Shown here piece after piece: positions 20,859 through 29,829 of a stretch of 47,558 nucleotides of DNA. Under the pieces are notes generated by a model. That model worked only from the letters and a program-made list of their open reading frames with translations. It was not told the origin of the DNA and searched no databases. Location of the stretch: the IMG/VR virus record IMGVR_UViG_3300025728_000015, positions 1 to 47,558 of that record, one strand, 5' to 3'. The DNA comes from a virus. How positions within the stretch are numbered: position 1 is the first letter of the stretch; every line of letters begins with the position of its first letter. A program made the translations under genes and the position numbers.

Positions 20859-22757
20859 ATGGTAGTACTCAATAAAGTAAACAATCTCCCTAACTTTGAC
20901 TTTAAAGGATTGAATAGCTTAGAGGACATGAAAGTTTACATGACTTCTAAGCCGTCCATTCCCTTGCCAGAGCTACGAGCAGATTACGTAGTAGTCAAAG
21001 GTAGGGACTCAACGTACACCATCTCAGATGGGACGTATGATGATATAGAGATATCTTTCGGGTTACGTACCTATAGAGGGGAACTCTCTTATCAGGATAC
21101 ACTTAATAAGTTAAACGATTGGCTAAGACCTGACTTGTATGCAGACTTCTCAGAACTTGTCTTCTCAGAGTTTCCTCAGTGGTACTTTGATGTTAAAGGG
21201 ATTACACCTCATACGTGGAACTACAATTCAGCAACTGGAGAGTTTGTTACAACTGTTAAGATGAGATGTGCACCTTTCAAGTATTCTCATAAGCAGTACG
21301 ACATGGTAGGTAATAGCTCTACTCCTATTCCGATTGAACCTAGGACGTTTAAACCCTCAGCAGGAAGTGTCTGGAAGATAAAGACTGAGCCTCAGTTGCA
21401 GAACCATAGTGATCTTAGTAGGCATGGATATCAGAGAGTTCTTAAGGGAGATGTTACTCCTCAGTCGGAACTTAATAAGCTATCCAACATAGATGGGACT
21501 TCAGTGACTGTCGATCAAGCTAAATACACTTCAGGAAATTATCACAACTGCTGTCCTGACTTCTATTCTACTCTAAGTAATTGGAATGCTTTGAAGGATT
21601 CAGAGATAATCAACCTGAACTCTACAGAGGCAATGTTCAACTTTAAAACATCTAGCTCAACTATTACGGCAACACTTAAAGGAATACAGGCAGGTAAGAG
21701 ATACTTATTCAACTTAGGGTATAACTACGGAGATGACTTGCAAGGACTATCTCTTAGAGTAAACTCCTTCTCAGGAACACTTGTGGGTTCCTCAAATGGG
21801 CTAAGTACGGTATCATTCATACCTACCTCTTCAGGTGACCATTTAGTGACAATCTCAAGCAATAGAGTTAAGTCAATTGCCGTAAAGAGACCTTGGGCGG
21901 TTCAAGAGAATACAAATCCTGCAAAGTATACTCCTGAGGGTAAAAGCTCGATGGCTACCGTTGTAGTTGCTGTAGATATGACTCCACTGTTGAAAACTAT
22001 TGAGCCGAGCATCTATGGAAGCTCAACTTCAGAGGTTGACTTGAAGAATATCTTGAAAGCTAGAGGGGTAACCTTAGATGTCGAGAAAGTCGTATCACAT
22101 ACTTCAGGGACATCCGTCAATTTAATCCAAGTTGAAAAAGATACAGCAATTCATTCATTATCAGTTAACCCTATAGGGGCAAATGAAACTAAGAAGATAA
22201 CTACTTCCCTCACAAGTGCAACTTTTGTGGATAGACTGTACTATCAGAATGTACAAGGAAGCTTATCTTTATGGGCAACATTTATCATTACCTCGATAGA
22301 TAGCTTCAATGATCCTGGAATGTCTCTCGAGGACAAGTACTTCTCTCTAGATAGTTTTAACATAACGGTAAAGATGAACTCTATTCCGTCAGCTACAAAG
22401 AGCATCTACAATGACGGTAACCTCGAGACTCTTCCCTATCTTAAACTATACAAAGCACCAAACGTATCTGAATGTAAGATTGATATGTGGCAAGCTAAGC
22501 AACCTAACGGGTATCAATACTACTCAGGGATTACTATCAAGAATATGGGACAAGTTGGAGCAGGTCAGCATATCGAAATAGATGCAGACTATCAAGACGT
22601 AATACGATATCAAGAAAACGACCCAGCATTGTCAACCAATTGGAACATCAATACAGTAATTGCAAGTGAAAACCCAAAGCTAGGTCTAGGGTGGACATCT
22701 ATTGAGGTTACTGGAGTATCTAAATTAGAAATAGAGTGGAGAACTCGTCGGATATAG
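20859..22757 (+). CDS. Distal tail protein (Dit) with long C-terminal extension
   Basis: Residues 1 to about 145 match the Dit/sipho_tail N-terminal domain (DIEISFGLRTYRGELSYQDTL, then LRPDLYADFSELVFSEF). Classical Dit proteins are about 250 residues long; this one has 632. The added region is beta-rich, including a jelly-roll-like stretch (about 260-340, ITATLKGIQAGKRYLFNLGY), which suggests an evolved Dit carrying carbohydrate-binding modules. It would form the hub at the tail tip. AAGGAGATG precedes the ATG. Confidence 0.8.
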   Translation: MVVLNKVNNLPNFDFKGLNSLEDMKVYMTSKPSIPLPELRADYVVVKGRDSTYTISDGTYDDIEISFGLRTYRGELSYQDTLNKLNDWLRPDLYADFSELVFSEFPQWYFDVKGITPHTWNYNSATGEFVTTVKMRCAPFKYSHKQYDMVGNSSTPIPIEPRTFKPSAGSVWKIKTEPQLQNHSDLSRHGYQRVLKGDVTPQSELNKLSNIDGTSVTVDQAKYTSGNYHNCCPDFYSTLSNWNALKDSEIINLNSTEAMFNFKTSSSTITATLKGIQAGKRYLFNLGYNYGDDLQGLSLRVNSFSGTLVGSSNGLSTVSFIPTSSGDHLVTISSNRVKSIAVKRPWAVQENTNPAKYTPEGKSSMATVVVAVDMTPLLKTIEPSIYGSSTSEVDLKNILKARGVTLDVEKVVSHTSGTSVNLIQVEKDTAIHSLSVNPIGANETKKITTSLTSATFVDRLYYQNVQGSLSLWATFIITSIDSFNDPGMSLEDKYFSLDSFNITVKMNSIPSATKSIYNDGNLETLPYLKLYKAPNVSECKIDMWQAKQPNGYQYYSGITIKNMGQVGAGQHIEIDADYQDVIRYQENDPALSTNWNINTVIASENPKLGLGWTSIEVTGVSKLEIEWRTRRI

Positions 22758-22781
22758 TTCTTCACTTGAAAGGAGAACTAT

Positions 22782-24290
22782 ATGGAATACCCTTCACTGT
22801 ATGAATACATTCCACCTATAAGTGGATCACTGGCTAACTACTGGAACACTCGAGGGATTGGCACCCTTCGAGATGTCCTCGAGTGTACAATATATGAAAA
22901 CCTTGATGGGGCATTTGAGCTAACTCTTGTGTACCCTGATGGGGGAAGATATGAGCATGAAATCAAAATAGGTCGCATGATTAAAGCTAGAGCATACCAA
23001 CCTAAGACACCTTGGGAGCAAGCTAACTACAAAGTTGGCTCAAAGGATATGTGGGGTAACGACTCAGCTTACTATAAGATCCCTGTTGAGCATCAATTGT
23101 TTTACATCAATGATATTGAATACAATTCAGACGGTACCATGACAGTGAGAGCAGTTCACTTTACGTATCGCTTTAAAGATAACATGTTCTTAATCTTCGG
23201 AGTTGACAACGCTACGAACTTCCCTTATGCGGAAAGAGAACATACAGGAAAGCTTCCGTGTGACATAATTGACTTGGCTTCAAAGACAGGACACTTTTAC
23301 AGTGTATCAAGTATGAGTAGGACATATCCTCTTAAGTGGTACAACTTCCAAGGGAACGTTGTGACAGTTCCATCTAATCAATGTTCCGTTGAGATAGGGA
23401 CTACAGAATTCATCCAAGATATTGATAATCAATTAGAGTATATGCCTTGGAATCCTGACAGCGACAGAAACAATGTGTATCCTAGAACTATTAAGATGGG
23501 ACATGACAACCAGCAAAATACTTTCTTCGGAGAGAAAGATACCTCATTCAAGAACCTCTGGAAAGCTGACATCATTAGAGATCGCTGGAGAGTAGTCCTA
23601 TGTACGAATAGAAGCTTGAAGACTTGGGACAATGCTTATACGATATCTTACGGGAGAGATACTGTAGGAATGAAAGTTAGGACAGACTTGTCAGACATCG
23701 TTACAGATATATTCCCTTACTATATGTGGACTGGAAAGAAGAAAAGACTTGTTCCCGACCCTACTCCGGATGACCCTAACAGAATGAAACTTGAAGAGTA
23801 TGACGCTGAAAGGCAAGTCGTTCTTGATAGACGTGGAGACTCTACAGCTCCTGTTTATCCTGACGTGTCAGATATTGGAGTTATGCGTTTGATTCCTTAC
23901 AATAAAGACATGCGTACAGGTCTTCATGTGGATATGGCTCTCTACATGGATACGGAAGCTCTCAATACTCGAATGGAACAGAACGATTGGGGACAAAAGA
24001 AAACGTCAATGCCTTACTTGTATGACGCTGTGAAGAAGTACAGAAACGTTACAGGTATCTGTTACGGTACTCTCTCCGCAGATATTGACTTCTTACCTGT
24101 GTGGGAAACGGAAGAGGCTAAACACAAGCCAGCTCTTGAGAAGCTACGTCTCGGTGATCCCGTCATAGTTAATCATAAACGTCTTGGAAAGATTCACTCG
24201 AGAGTATCCGAGACAGTATTGAACTGCTTAACAGGGAAGTACGAAAGCATCAAGATAGAGTCTCACTCAGTACGAATCCCAATTGCTTAA
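22782..24290 (+). CDS. Tail-associated protein (Tal, prophage endopeptidase-tail type)
   Basis: The 502-residue protein begins with the gp27-like hub fold typical of phage tail endopeptidase proteins (LRDVLECTIYENLDGAFEL, then YPDGGRYEHEIKIGRMIKA), with an HFTYRFKDNMF segment next. It ends soon after the hub (LGDPVIVNHKRLGKIHSRV), so there is no long fibre or lysin domain. Following Dit, it closes the tail tip and may cleave or bind the cell wall. AAAGGAGAAC precedes the ATG. Confidence 0.8.
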   Translation: MEYPSLYEYIPPISGSLANYWNTRGIGTLRDVLECTIYENLDGAFELTLVYPDGGRYEHEIKIGRMIKARAYQPKTPWEQANYKVGSKDMWGNDSAYYKIPVEHQLFYINDIEYNSDGTMTVRAVHFTYRFKDNMFLIFGVDNATNFPYAEREHTGKLPCDIIDLASKTGHFYSVSSMSRTYPLKWYNFQGNVVTVPSNQCSVEIGTTEFIQDIDNQLEYMPWNPDSDRNNVYPRTIKMGHDNQQNTFFGEKDTSFKNLWKADIIRDRWRVVLCTNRSLKTWDNAYTISYGRDTVGMKVRTDLSDIVTDIFPYYMWTGKKKRLVPDPTPDDPNRMKLEEYDAERQVVLDRRGDSTAPVYPDVSDIGVMRLIPYNKDMRTGLHVDMALYMDTEALNTRMEQNDWGQKKTSMPYLYDAVKKYRNVTGICYGTLSADIDFLPVWETEEAKHKPALEKLRLGDPVIVNHKRLGKIHSRVSETVLNCLTGKYESIKIESHSVRIPIA

Positions 24291-24321
24291 TTACGATACC
24301 TACAAGGTAAGGAGATGACCG

Positions 24322-24600
24322 ATGGATATTTTATTAGAGAAAGCCATTACGATGATATTTACTAAGGAGACTGCCTTCTTTGGATTGTTCCTTGTGAGCT
24401 ATGTACTAGCCTACAAGGACAAGATCAAACTTCAGGACTTCATCACTATTCAGCAAGATGTCTTGAAAGACTTGACCCATTCAGTTCAAGACATAGCTAA
24501 GACTCAAGAGAAGCAACACGAGAGGATTGAGCGTATGGAGGACAACTTAGATCACTTCTACGAGAAGGTAAACAACAAATTAGAAAATCACATTAGATAA
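24322..24600 (+). CDS. BhlA/UviB-type holin-like protein, 92 aa
   Basis: One hydrophobic N-terminal segment (about 16-32, ETAFFGLFLVSYVLAY) is followed by a long charged coiled coil (QDVLKDLTHSVQDIAKTQEKQHERIERMEDNL, cited by its ends). This is the layout of BhlA/UviB proteins from Bacillus and Clostridium. These are holin-like membrane proteins that assist lysis. Here it is separated from the other holin by two tail genes. AAGGAGATGACC precedes the ATG. Confidence 0.7.
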   Translation: MDILLEKAITMIFTKETAFFGLFLVSYVLAYKDKIKLQDFITIQQDVLKDLTHSVQDIAKTQEKQHERIERMEDNLDHFYEKVNNKLENHIR

Positions 24601-24622
24601 ACTATGAAGGAGTGATAACTAT

Positions 24623-25879
24623 ATGGCAACTGCTAGACTAGTTGACTTACGATTCGATTTAGCTTATCCGTCCGACCATTATAAGTTTCTACAACGTTTA
24701 GGTGAACGGAAAGGGACAGAAATATTAGTAGAGGTATTCAACAAAGGAGTTCCTTACAATATCGCTGGAGCAAAGATGGGCTTCGAGATGCGTAATGATA
24801 ACATGAAAGTAATGATTGACACTGACCAGACTAGATTCACAAAGGTAGCACCTCTGGAGGGAGTCTTCTCATATAAGCCTCCAGAGAATATTACTGGCTT
24901 TTTCGGTAACGCCTACCTAGCTTATTTTACTTTTGAGAATGGAGCAGACAGAGTGACGACAGAACGATTTAGATTTTACAATGATGAGGATGTACAACAA
25001 TGTGTAGCTCCTGAATTACAAGAGCACTACGTTTCAGTGATTGACGACTTGGTAGCTTCTAATCAAACTGCAATGGACAAAGCTGAAGAGATTAAGGATT
25101 TGATTAATGCCAATCAGGTTGTCAAAAAGTCTGGAGACACTATGACAGGGGATTTAAACTTTGGAGGTACATCTGCGAGACAAATTACCTCTGAGGCGGG
25201 TACTGGTAAGCTTGTTTTTGGAGGATCAGGTGTGTGGATTACAGACTCTAACGGTGGAGGTATTCCTTGGCAGTATCGATACTCAGATAGGATGTTTATC
25301 GTTAACGCTTCGACCAACCTAGCGAGACGAACAGGAGATACCTTTACAGGTAACATAGGGTTTGATCTATCAAACGGAGGCAAACTTATTAGAGGCGAAA
25401 ACGGTGGCACTGCTCGAAGTGGAATGCTCTTTGAAGATGTAGGCTTCAAAGGTTACGACTGGCAGAATAATCGGGAAGTGTTCCGCTACACTGCTTCATC
25501 TAATACATTCAATTTAGCATCTGCAAACACTAACCTAATGTACAAGGCAGATTATACAGGTAAGGACGGACAGGTCGCTTTATCTCTATCATCTGAGGCC
25601 ACTAATCCAGACGTAAATAATATAACAAGATCAGTTAGGAGAGGAAACACCGTTACAGTTCACCTATGTACAATACTTAATGCAAATGCTACAGGAGCTA
25701 CAGTAACAAATATCCCTTCTGATATGAGACCTATTTATAATGTGTCAACATATGTCCCTGCACATGACGGGACTGCAACTGTTCAGGTTTTCATTAATGC
25801 TAGTACAGGAGCACTTGCTTTTAGTAATAACGCTAAAGGAAAACGAATAGAAACTATCATCACATACGTAGTTAACTAA
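24623..25879 (+). CDS. BppU-like baseplate/receptor-binding protein
   Basis: The 418-residue protein has an N-terminal BppU-like domain (about 1-140, DLRFDLAYPSDHYKFLQRLGERKGTEI cited by its ends), a linker helix (about 140-165), then a tail-fibre repeat GDTMTGDLNFGG (about 175-186) with a second GDTFTGNIGF copy (about 237-246) and a beta C-terminus. It probably attaches the receptor-binding part to the baseplate. AAGGAGTG precedes the ATG. Confidence 0.75.
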   Translation: MATARLVDLRFDLAYPSDHYKFLQRLGERKGTEILVEVFNKGVPYNIAGAKMGFEMRNDNMKVMIDTDQTRFTKVAPLEGVFSYKPPENITGFFGNAYLAYFTFENGADRVTTERFRFYNDEDVQQCVAPELQEHYVSVIDDLVASNQTAMDKAEEIKDLINANQVVKKSGDTMTGDLNFGGTSARQITSEAGTGKLVFGGSGVWITDSNGGGIPWQYRYSDRMFIVNASTNLARRTGDTFTGNIGFDLSNGGKLIRGENGGTARSGMLFEDVGFKGYDWQNNREVFRYTASSNTFNLASANTNLMYKADYTGKDGQVALSLSSEATNPDVNNITRSVRRGNTVTVHLCTILNANATGATVTNIPSDMRPIYNVSTYVPAHDGTATVQVFINASTGALAFSNNAKGKRIETIITYVVN

Positions 25880-25893
25880 AAGGAGGAAAAATA

Positions 25894-26307
25894 ATGGCAA
25901 CTATCTATGGTTATTTATATGACGACAAAGGGGTATTTGTAGAACAAGTACCTATCTATGGGGTTTTTGACGAAGAAGGAAATGAATCTCATCCATTGCC
26001 TCCAAAGGTAACATTGATCGACCCTCCTCCTATGAACACCTTCCCTTACTTTGATGAGGATAAGCAACTATGGGTACCTACAGTTGTCCCTGATCCCCTT
26101 CCAGAGCAAAAACCTGATGCCCCAATTTTTAATGCTGAAGAGGAGATACGTAAACTCCGGGAAGAATATCTAAAGGAAATCAAGTCACTCAAGGAAGAAG
26201 TTTCTCAATGGAAACGAATCAATTCAGACTTATCTTCATCGTTACAACGTACAAGATACTATCTGACACTTGCTCTCCCGGGAGCTTCTCACCTATTCAG
26301 AGATTAA
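25894..26307 (+). CDS. Hypothetical tail-region protein, 137 aa
   Basis: The N-terminal half is Pro-rich and beta-like (IYGYLYDDKGVFVEQVPIYG; VTLIDPPPMNTFPYFD), resembling small chaperone or accessory proteins found after tail fibres in Bacillus phages. The C-terminal half is a coiled coil (EEEIRKLREEYLKEIKSLKEEV). AAAGGAGGAAAAATA precedes the ATG. It may help fold or attach the adjacent receptor-binding protein; this is inferred from position. Confidence 0.6.
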   Translation: MATIYGYLYDDKGVFVEQVPIYGVFDEEGNESHPLPPKVTLIDPPPMNTFPYFDEDKQLWVPTVVPDPLPEQKPDAPIFNAEEEIRKLREEYLKEIKSLKEEVSQWKRINSDLSSSLQRTRYYLTLALPGASHLFRD

Positions 26308-26339
26308 ACCAAGGGATATTAAACTAAGGAGATGGAACT

Positions 26340-26585
26340 ATGAACTTTAAAGAAATCTTAAAAGATAAAGCATTGCTCACAAAGTATACAGTACTAATCT
26401 TCGCAGTCCTCAACTCAGTTCTAAACCTTTTCGGAATCCAAACGATAGGAGATGACCAAGTCAATGAGATTGCTACCGCTATCAGTACACTTGCAGGTGG
26501 TTACCTATTGCTTAATGTTCGTGCTCATGAGTTGAAGAACATTGTGTCGAAAGACAACGTAGTAGCTAAAGAAGATAACAAGTAA
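26340..26585 (+). CDS. Holin (SPP1-type pattern)
   Basis: The 81-residue protein has a charged N-terminus, a first membrane segment (about 15-33, YTVLIFAVLNSVLNLFGI), a polar turn with DDQVNEI, a second membrane segment (about 46-60) and a charged tail. Size and pattern fit SPP1-type holins, which open the membrane so that the amidase can reach the wall. AAGGAGATGG precedes the ATG. A stable hairpin lies just after the gene. Confidence 0.75.
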   Translation: MNFKEILKDKALLTKYTVLIFAVLNSVLNLFGIQTIGDDQVNEIATAISTLAGGYLLLNVRAHELKNIVSKDNVVAKEDNK

Positions 26586-26593
26586 GGATGTAC

Positions 26594-26618
26594 CGCCTCG
26601 GGTGAGAATCCTGAGGCG
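26594..26618 (+). other. Intercistronic hairpin after the holin gene
   Basis: CGCCTCGGG pairs with CCTGAGGCG (nine pairs, one wobble) around TGAGAAT. There is no T-run. The loop matches that of the hairpin before the capsid gene, so a shared processing or stability role is possible. Confidence 0.65.
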
Positions 26619-26644
26619 AGTTAAATCTGAAAGGAAATGATTAA

Positions 26645-28021
26645 ATGGCTATCATCAATGTAACTCCTACAGGACAAACTATCAAGTGTAAAACTGACGA
26701 TGTGATTATATTGGAAGGAATCGAAACTATAAAGCATAACGGCTTTGAAGTTAAATACCTGCACAGCGAAACTCAATCAGCTTTTTACGTATCACCCTTA
26801 GGAGGTAAGTACATTGTAGGTGATAAGTATTTCATCTTAGAAGTATCTGGGGAAACTTCAGAGGATCATGACTTATATGAAATCCTAGGAGTTACTAACC
26901 GTTCGGAAATAGATAAGGTTGTCTGGAGAGATACAAAAAACTTTGGAGGTGGCTCTGGAAGTAACTTCGACCCTACAAAGTATTACACTAAAGTTATTAC
27001 TGATGAGACTTTCGCTACAAAGGAAGAACTTTATGCATGGGGACATCCTGAAGTTCCTCAAGGAGAGTCTTCTGAGGCGAATGTTAACACTCTAGATACT
27101 ATAAAGAATGTCGGAAGGTATTCTCTAGCGTTTGACTATAAAGGGAATCCACTACCTTCAGGTGATTATGCTTTCTTGCTTGTAACTAGAAAGGTTGACA
27201 ATGGGGATATCCGTCAAGAGTACTCGCACATCAATGTAAACTTTGAAGCAGATACCTCTACCGTAATGTTTGCTTACCGTATGTATGATACTACAAAGCA
27301 AGAGTGGAGCGGGTGGGCGGTCATTGATTCTGTCTCTGGAGGAGACATTACAGAGACTCTTAAGAATTACTATACTAAGAAGCAAGCAGATGAGACTTTC
27401 TCGACTGTTCTCGCTCATAATGCTTTGGGTACAGCTATAACTGATCTTTATAATCAAAAAGTAGGGTATGATGAAATATACATTAGAGAGGAGTCTGATG
27501 CTAGATTCGCTCTTAAAGGTGAAACTGGAGGAGTTGCATCCTCAGAGTATCAAGACTTGAAAGATGCTGATGGCAACTTCGTGCTAGAAAATGGCACATG
27601 GGCAATTGATAGCCTTAAAAAGTCTGGTATTTACTACGGAGGTGACTACGATGATGGCAATAATGGATCATGGCGTTACTACTATAAAGCGTACTTCCAT
27701 CCATCAAACCCTAACAAGGATATTATCATTGCCTACAATGTTTATTACAGTTCAGATGTAAACAATTGGTCTAACAGACATCACGCTATCGAGGTAAGCC
27801 GTAGAGTTGGGGCTTCACAGAAATTCTCAGTAGCAAGTTATGTACCTTCAAAGGGAAACATAGAAGCTGTTAAGTTTAACATTGAGAATATGTACAAGGC
27901 ATACGTAAAAGGTTACTCATACTCTAAAGCTGAATCTGATGGATTGTTAAACAATAAAGCAGATGTCACTTGGGTAGTATCTGAACTTCTAAAACTTAAA
28001 ACCTTAATAGATGCTAAATAG
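26645..28021 (+). CDS. Receptor-binding tail protein with pyocin-knob-like domain
   Basis: The 458-residue protein has a small N-terminal beta domain (1-100), then NTLDTIKNVGRYSLAF...GDYAFLLVTRK (about 147-185), a pyocin-knob pattern seen in phage fibres. Repeated YYTKKQADETFS-like segments (about 240 and 110) mark fibre repeats, and the C-terminal domain is Tyr- and Asn-rich (about 315-400). It probably contacts the host surface. It is unusual in lying between holin and amidase. AAAGGAAATG precedes the ATG. Confidence 0.7.
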   Translation: MAIINVTPTGQTIKCKTDDVIILEGIETIKHNGFEVKYLHSETQSAFYVSPLGGKYIVGDKYFILEVSGETSEDHDLYEILGVTNRSEIDKVVWRDTKNFGGGSGSNFDPTKYYTKVITDETFATKEELYAWGHPEVPQGESSEANVNTLDTIKNVGRYSLAFDYKGNPLPSGDYAFLLVTRKVDNGDIRQEYSHINVNFEADTSTVMFAYRMYDTTKQEWSGWAVIDSVSGGDITETLKNYYTKKQADETFSTVLAHNALGTAITDLYNQKVGYDEIYIREESDARFALKGETGGVASSEYQDLKDADGNFVLENGTWAIDSLKKSGIYYGGDYDDGNNGSWRYYYKAYFHPSNPNKDIIIAYNVYYSSDVNNWSNRHHAIEVSRRVGASQKFSVASYVPSKGNIEAVKFNIENMYKAYVKGYSYSKAESDGLLNNKADVTWVVSELLKLKTLIDAK

Positions 28022-28035
28022 AAAGGATGACTTAA

Positions 28036-28779
28036 ATGAAAATAAACACACAATACCTCGTAACGGATAATGATCGCTTAAAAGTAATTGCACCTTACGA
28101 GATGAACCCTACGGAGATCACCTTCCATAATACTTACAATGATGCTTCTGCATCTGCTGAGGTTCGCAACGTTAGAAACAACTCTACAGGGACAAGCTTC
28201 CACACGGCAGTAGATGACTTCGAAGTACAACAAGTAGTTCCCTTCAATAGAAATGCTTGGCACGCAGGAGATGGAGTATCTGGGACTGGTAACCGTAAAA
28301 GTATTGGCGTAGAGATTTGCTACTCCAAGAGTGGAGGCTCTCGCTATCGCAAAGCAGAGCTAAACGCAATTGACCACATCAGTGACTTGATGATTCGCTT
28401 TGGGATTCCTATCTCTAAAGTTAAAACTCATCAGGAACGAAACGGAAAGTATTGCCCTCACCGTATGCTCGATGAAGGTCGTGTAGCTTGGTTCAAGAAC
28501 GAATTAGTTAAAGCAGTGAATATCAAAAAAGCAGGAGGCTCAGTAGAAGCCCCTATCAAGGAGGAACCTAAATTGAAAAATCAAATCTTCACAGGTGGAT
28601 ACGCATCAGAAGGACTAGTAGATATCATCGGAGCAATGAACTCTGTACATGTTACAGCTAAGATGGAACTACGTAGCGACAAGTATGTGTACATCACTAC
28701 AGATCCAACTTCAGAGGTTCAGTTGAATGCAATGAAAGGATACCTTGACCGTAATAAGCTCTGGTACGAAATGGTATAA
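28036..28779 (+). CDS. Endolysin: N-acetylmuramoyl-L-alanine amidase (Amidase_2)
   Basis: The catalytic domain (about 20-160) has zinc ligands and catalytic residues in the PlyL/PlyG pattern: His31 (HNTYNDA), Glu93 (VEICYSKSGG), His132 (THQ) and Cys140 (KYCPHRM). A linker (165-182) leads to a C-terminal wall-binding domain of about 65 residues (IFTGGYASEGLVDIIGAMNS), as in B. cereus-group lysins. It cuts the glycan-peptide bond and releases progeny after holin action. AAAGGATG precedes the ATG. It is the last rightward late gene. Confidence 0.95.
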   Translation: MKINTQYLVTDNDRLKVIAPYEMNPTEITFHNTYNDASASAEVRNVRNNSTGTSFHTAVDDFEVQQVVPFNRNAWHAGDGVSGTGNRKSIGVEICYSKSGGSRYRKAELNAIDHISDLMIRFGIPISKVKTHQERNGKYCPHRMLDEGRVAWFKNELVKAVNIKKAGGSVEAPIKEEPKLKNQIFTGGYASEGLVDIIGAMNSVHVTAKMELRSDKYVYITTDPTSEVQLNAMKGYLDRNKLWYEMV

Positions 28780-28817
28780 TCAATTAAGTTACATCCATAT
28801 AGTAAACTCCAATATAA

Positions 28818-28853
28818 AAACCTCCCAAGTTAATTCTTAGGAGGTTTCTTTTT
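28818..28853. terminator. Bidirectional terminator between late and leftward genes
   Basis: AAACCTCC (28818-28825) pairs with GGAGGTTT (28840-28847). CTTTTT follows on the plus strand and a T-rich stretch follows on the minus strand. It ends the late operon and also the converging leftward operon. Confidence 0.9.
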
Positions 28854-28916
28854 ACCTTCAATCATATCTAATTGCTCATTCATCCACGACCAGTCCATAG
28901 GGATATCTCTATACAT
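28830..28916 (-). CDS. Small hypothetical protein, 28 aa
   Basis: On the minus strand, GGAGTGAAGGAAC precedes ATG (28916-28914). The product begins MYRDIPMDWSWMNEQLDMI and ends in a Lys/Pro-rich tail. Its start overlaps the end of the resolvase gene and its stop lies inside the terminator stem. It is last in the leftward operon. The good ribosome-binding site and tryptophan-rich compact sequence argue for a real gene. Confidence 0.5.
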   Translation of the reverse strand: MYRDIPMDWSWMNEQLDMIEGKKKPPKN

Positions 28917-29544
28917 GTTCCTTCACTCCTAACTTTAAATGTGTAAGAATCACAGCAGTTGAATCCGTTTCGTTGTCGTTGTAGTATACTTCCTTTTGAG
29001 TGTCACCTGTAAGCTTTCTCAACTTGTAAGAGTACATATCAGTTCCAAACTCTTGAAGCACAGCATCAATGACAGGTTTCTTTCTAAGGTAGTTTGCTTT
29101 AGTGTTGCTTCCCTTAATAGTCTTATCTACTCCACCGTATCCCGTTACAGCTTTCTTGATTGTACTTGGGGGGTAAGCGTGCATCTTTACAGGGTCATGT
29201 GTAACAGAAGCTCCTGATTGGTTGAACTGCTTCCAAGTCTCACATACTTCTTCAATAATTCCTGTAGCTTTACTTACAAGGCTTACACTTCGGAACTTAC
29301 TCATGTCAGCACCCATCCCTTCCTTGATGAATACCTGAGGAGCGAACCTGTCAAGTATCTCAAATACGGAATGCCTTAGAAGAGAAAGCCTTTCTCCGTC
29401 AGAGAATTTATGTTTTCCCTTTGAAGGTACAGTCTCTATATGGGTGACGTACACGAGAGATTTATTCCCTCGTGAGTCAACATCCATTACAGTAATTCCT
29501 GTATCGCTTGCTGAGATGTCAAACCCTATTAGTCTAGTTTTCAC
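28909..29544 (-). CDS. RuvC-like Holliday junction resolvase
   Basis: The 211-residue protein has an RNase H-like fold with Asp9 (IGFDISASDTG), Glu75 (FIKEGMG) and C-terminal Asp190/Asp194 (NDNETDSTAV), the four-acid layout of RuvC-type enzymes. It also has PSTIKKAVTGYGGVDK (126-141), close to the RuvC signature. It would resolve branched DNA before packaging. It overlaps the next upstream gene by four bases in the leftward operon with the PD-(D/E)XK nuclease. Confidence 0.85.
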   Translation of the reverse strand: MKTRLIGFDISASDTGITVMDVDSRGNKSLVYVTHIETVPSKGKHKFSDGERLSLLRHSVFEILDRFAPQVFIKEGMGADMSKFRSVSLVSKATGIIEEVCETWKQFNQSGASVTHDPVKMHAYPPSTIKKAVTGYGGVDKTIKGSNTKANYLRKKPVIDAVLQEFGTDMYSYKLRKLTGDTQKEVYYNDNETDSTAVILTHLKLGVKEHV

Positions 29545-29828
29545 TTCTTAGTCACCCACTTTACAGTTACAATCTCTTTCTTCTCTACTTCATAGACTTC
29601 TAGCTCTTGACAGCTTGACTCATATCCGTAATCTTCATGTCCGTAACGAATGAGGTTAATGTTGATCATAATGTGTTCACCTTTGTCGTTACCCATGATG
29701 TAAGTCAGAATCTTAAATTTGTCGTCCATGTCCTCACTTTCATCGACCATCTGGAAAGTTACACCATTAAGCGTAACCTCCTCGTTATGGTAAGCGTCAC
29801 GGTGCTCCTCTTTAGTTAAGTTTCTCAT
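29541..29828 (-). CDS. Hypothetical protein, 95 aa
   Basis: The protein is acidic and alpha/beta, with predicted strands EEVTLNGVTFQMV, KFKILTYIMG, EHIMININLIRYG and KKEIVTVKWV. It has no cysteine cluster pattern. It lies between the nuclease and resolvase genes, overlapping the resolvase by four bases, so it may assist recombination. The minus-strand site is TGAAGGGAGGAAACTAGA. Confidence 0.65.
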   Translation of the reverse strand: MRNLTKEEHRDAYHNEEVTLNGVTFQMVDESEDMDDKFKILTYIMGNDKGEHIMININLIRYGHEDYGYESSCQELEVYEVEKKEIVTVKWVTKK

Positions 29829-29829
29829 T

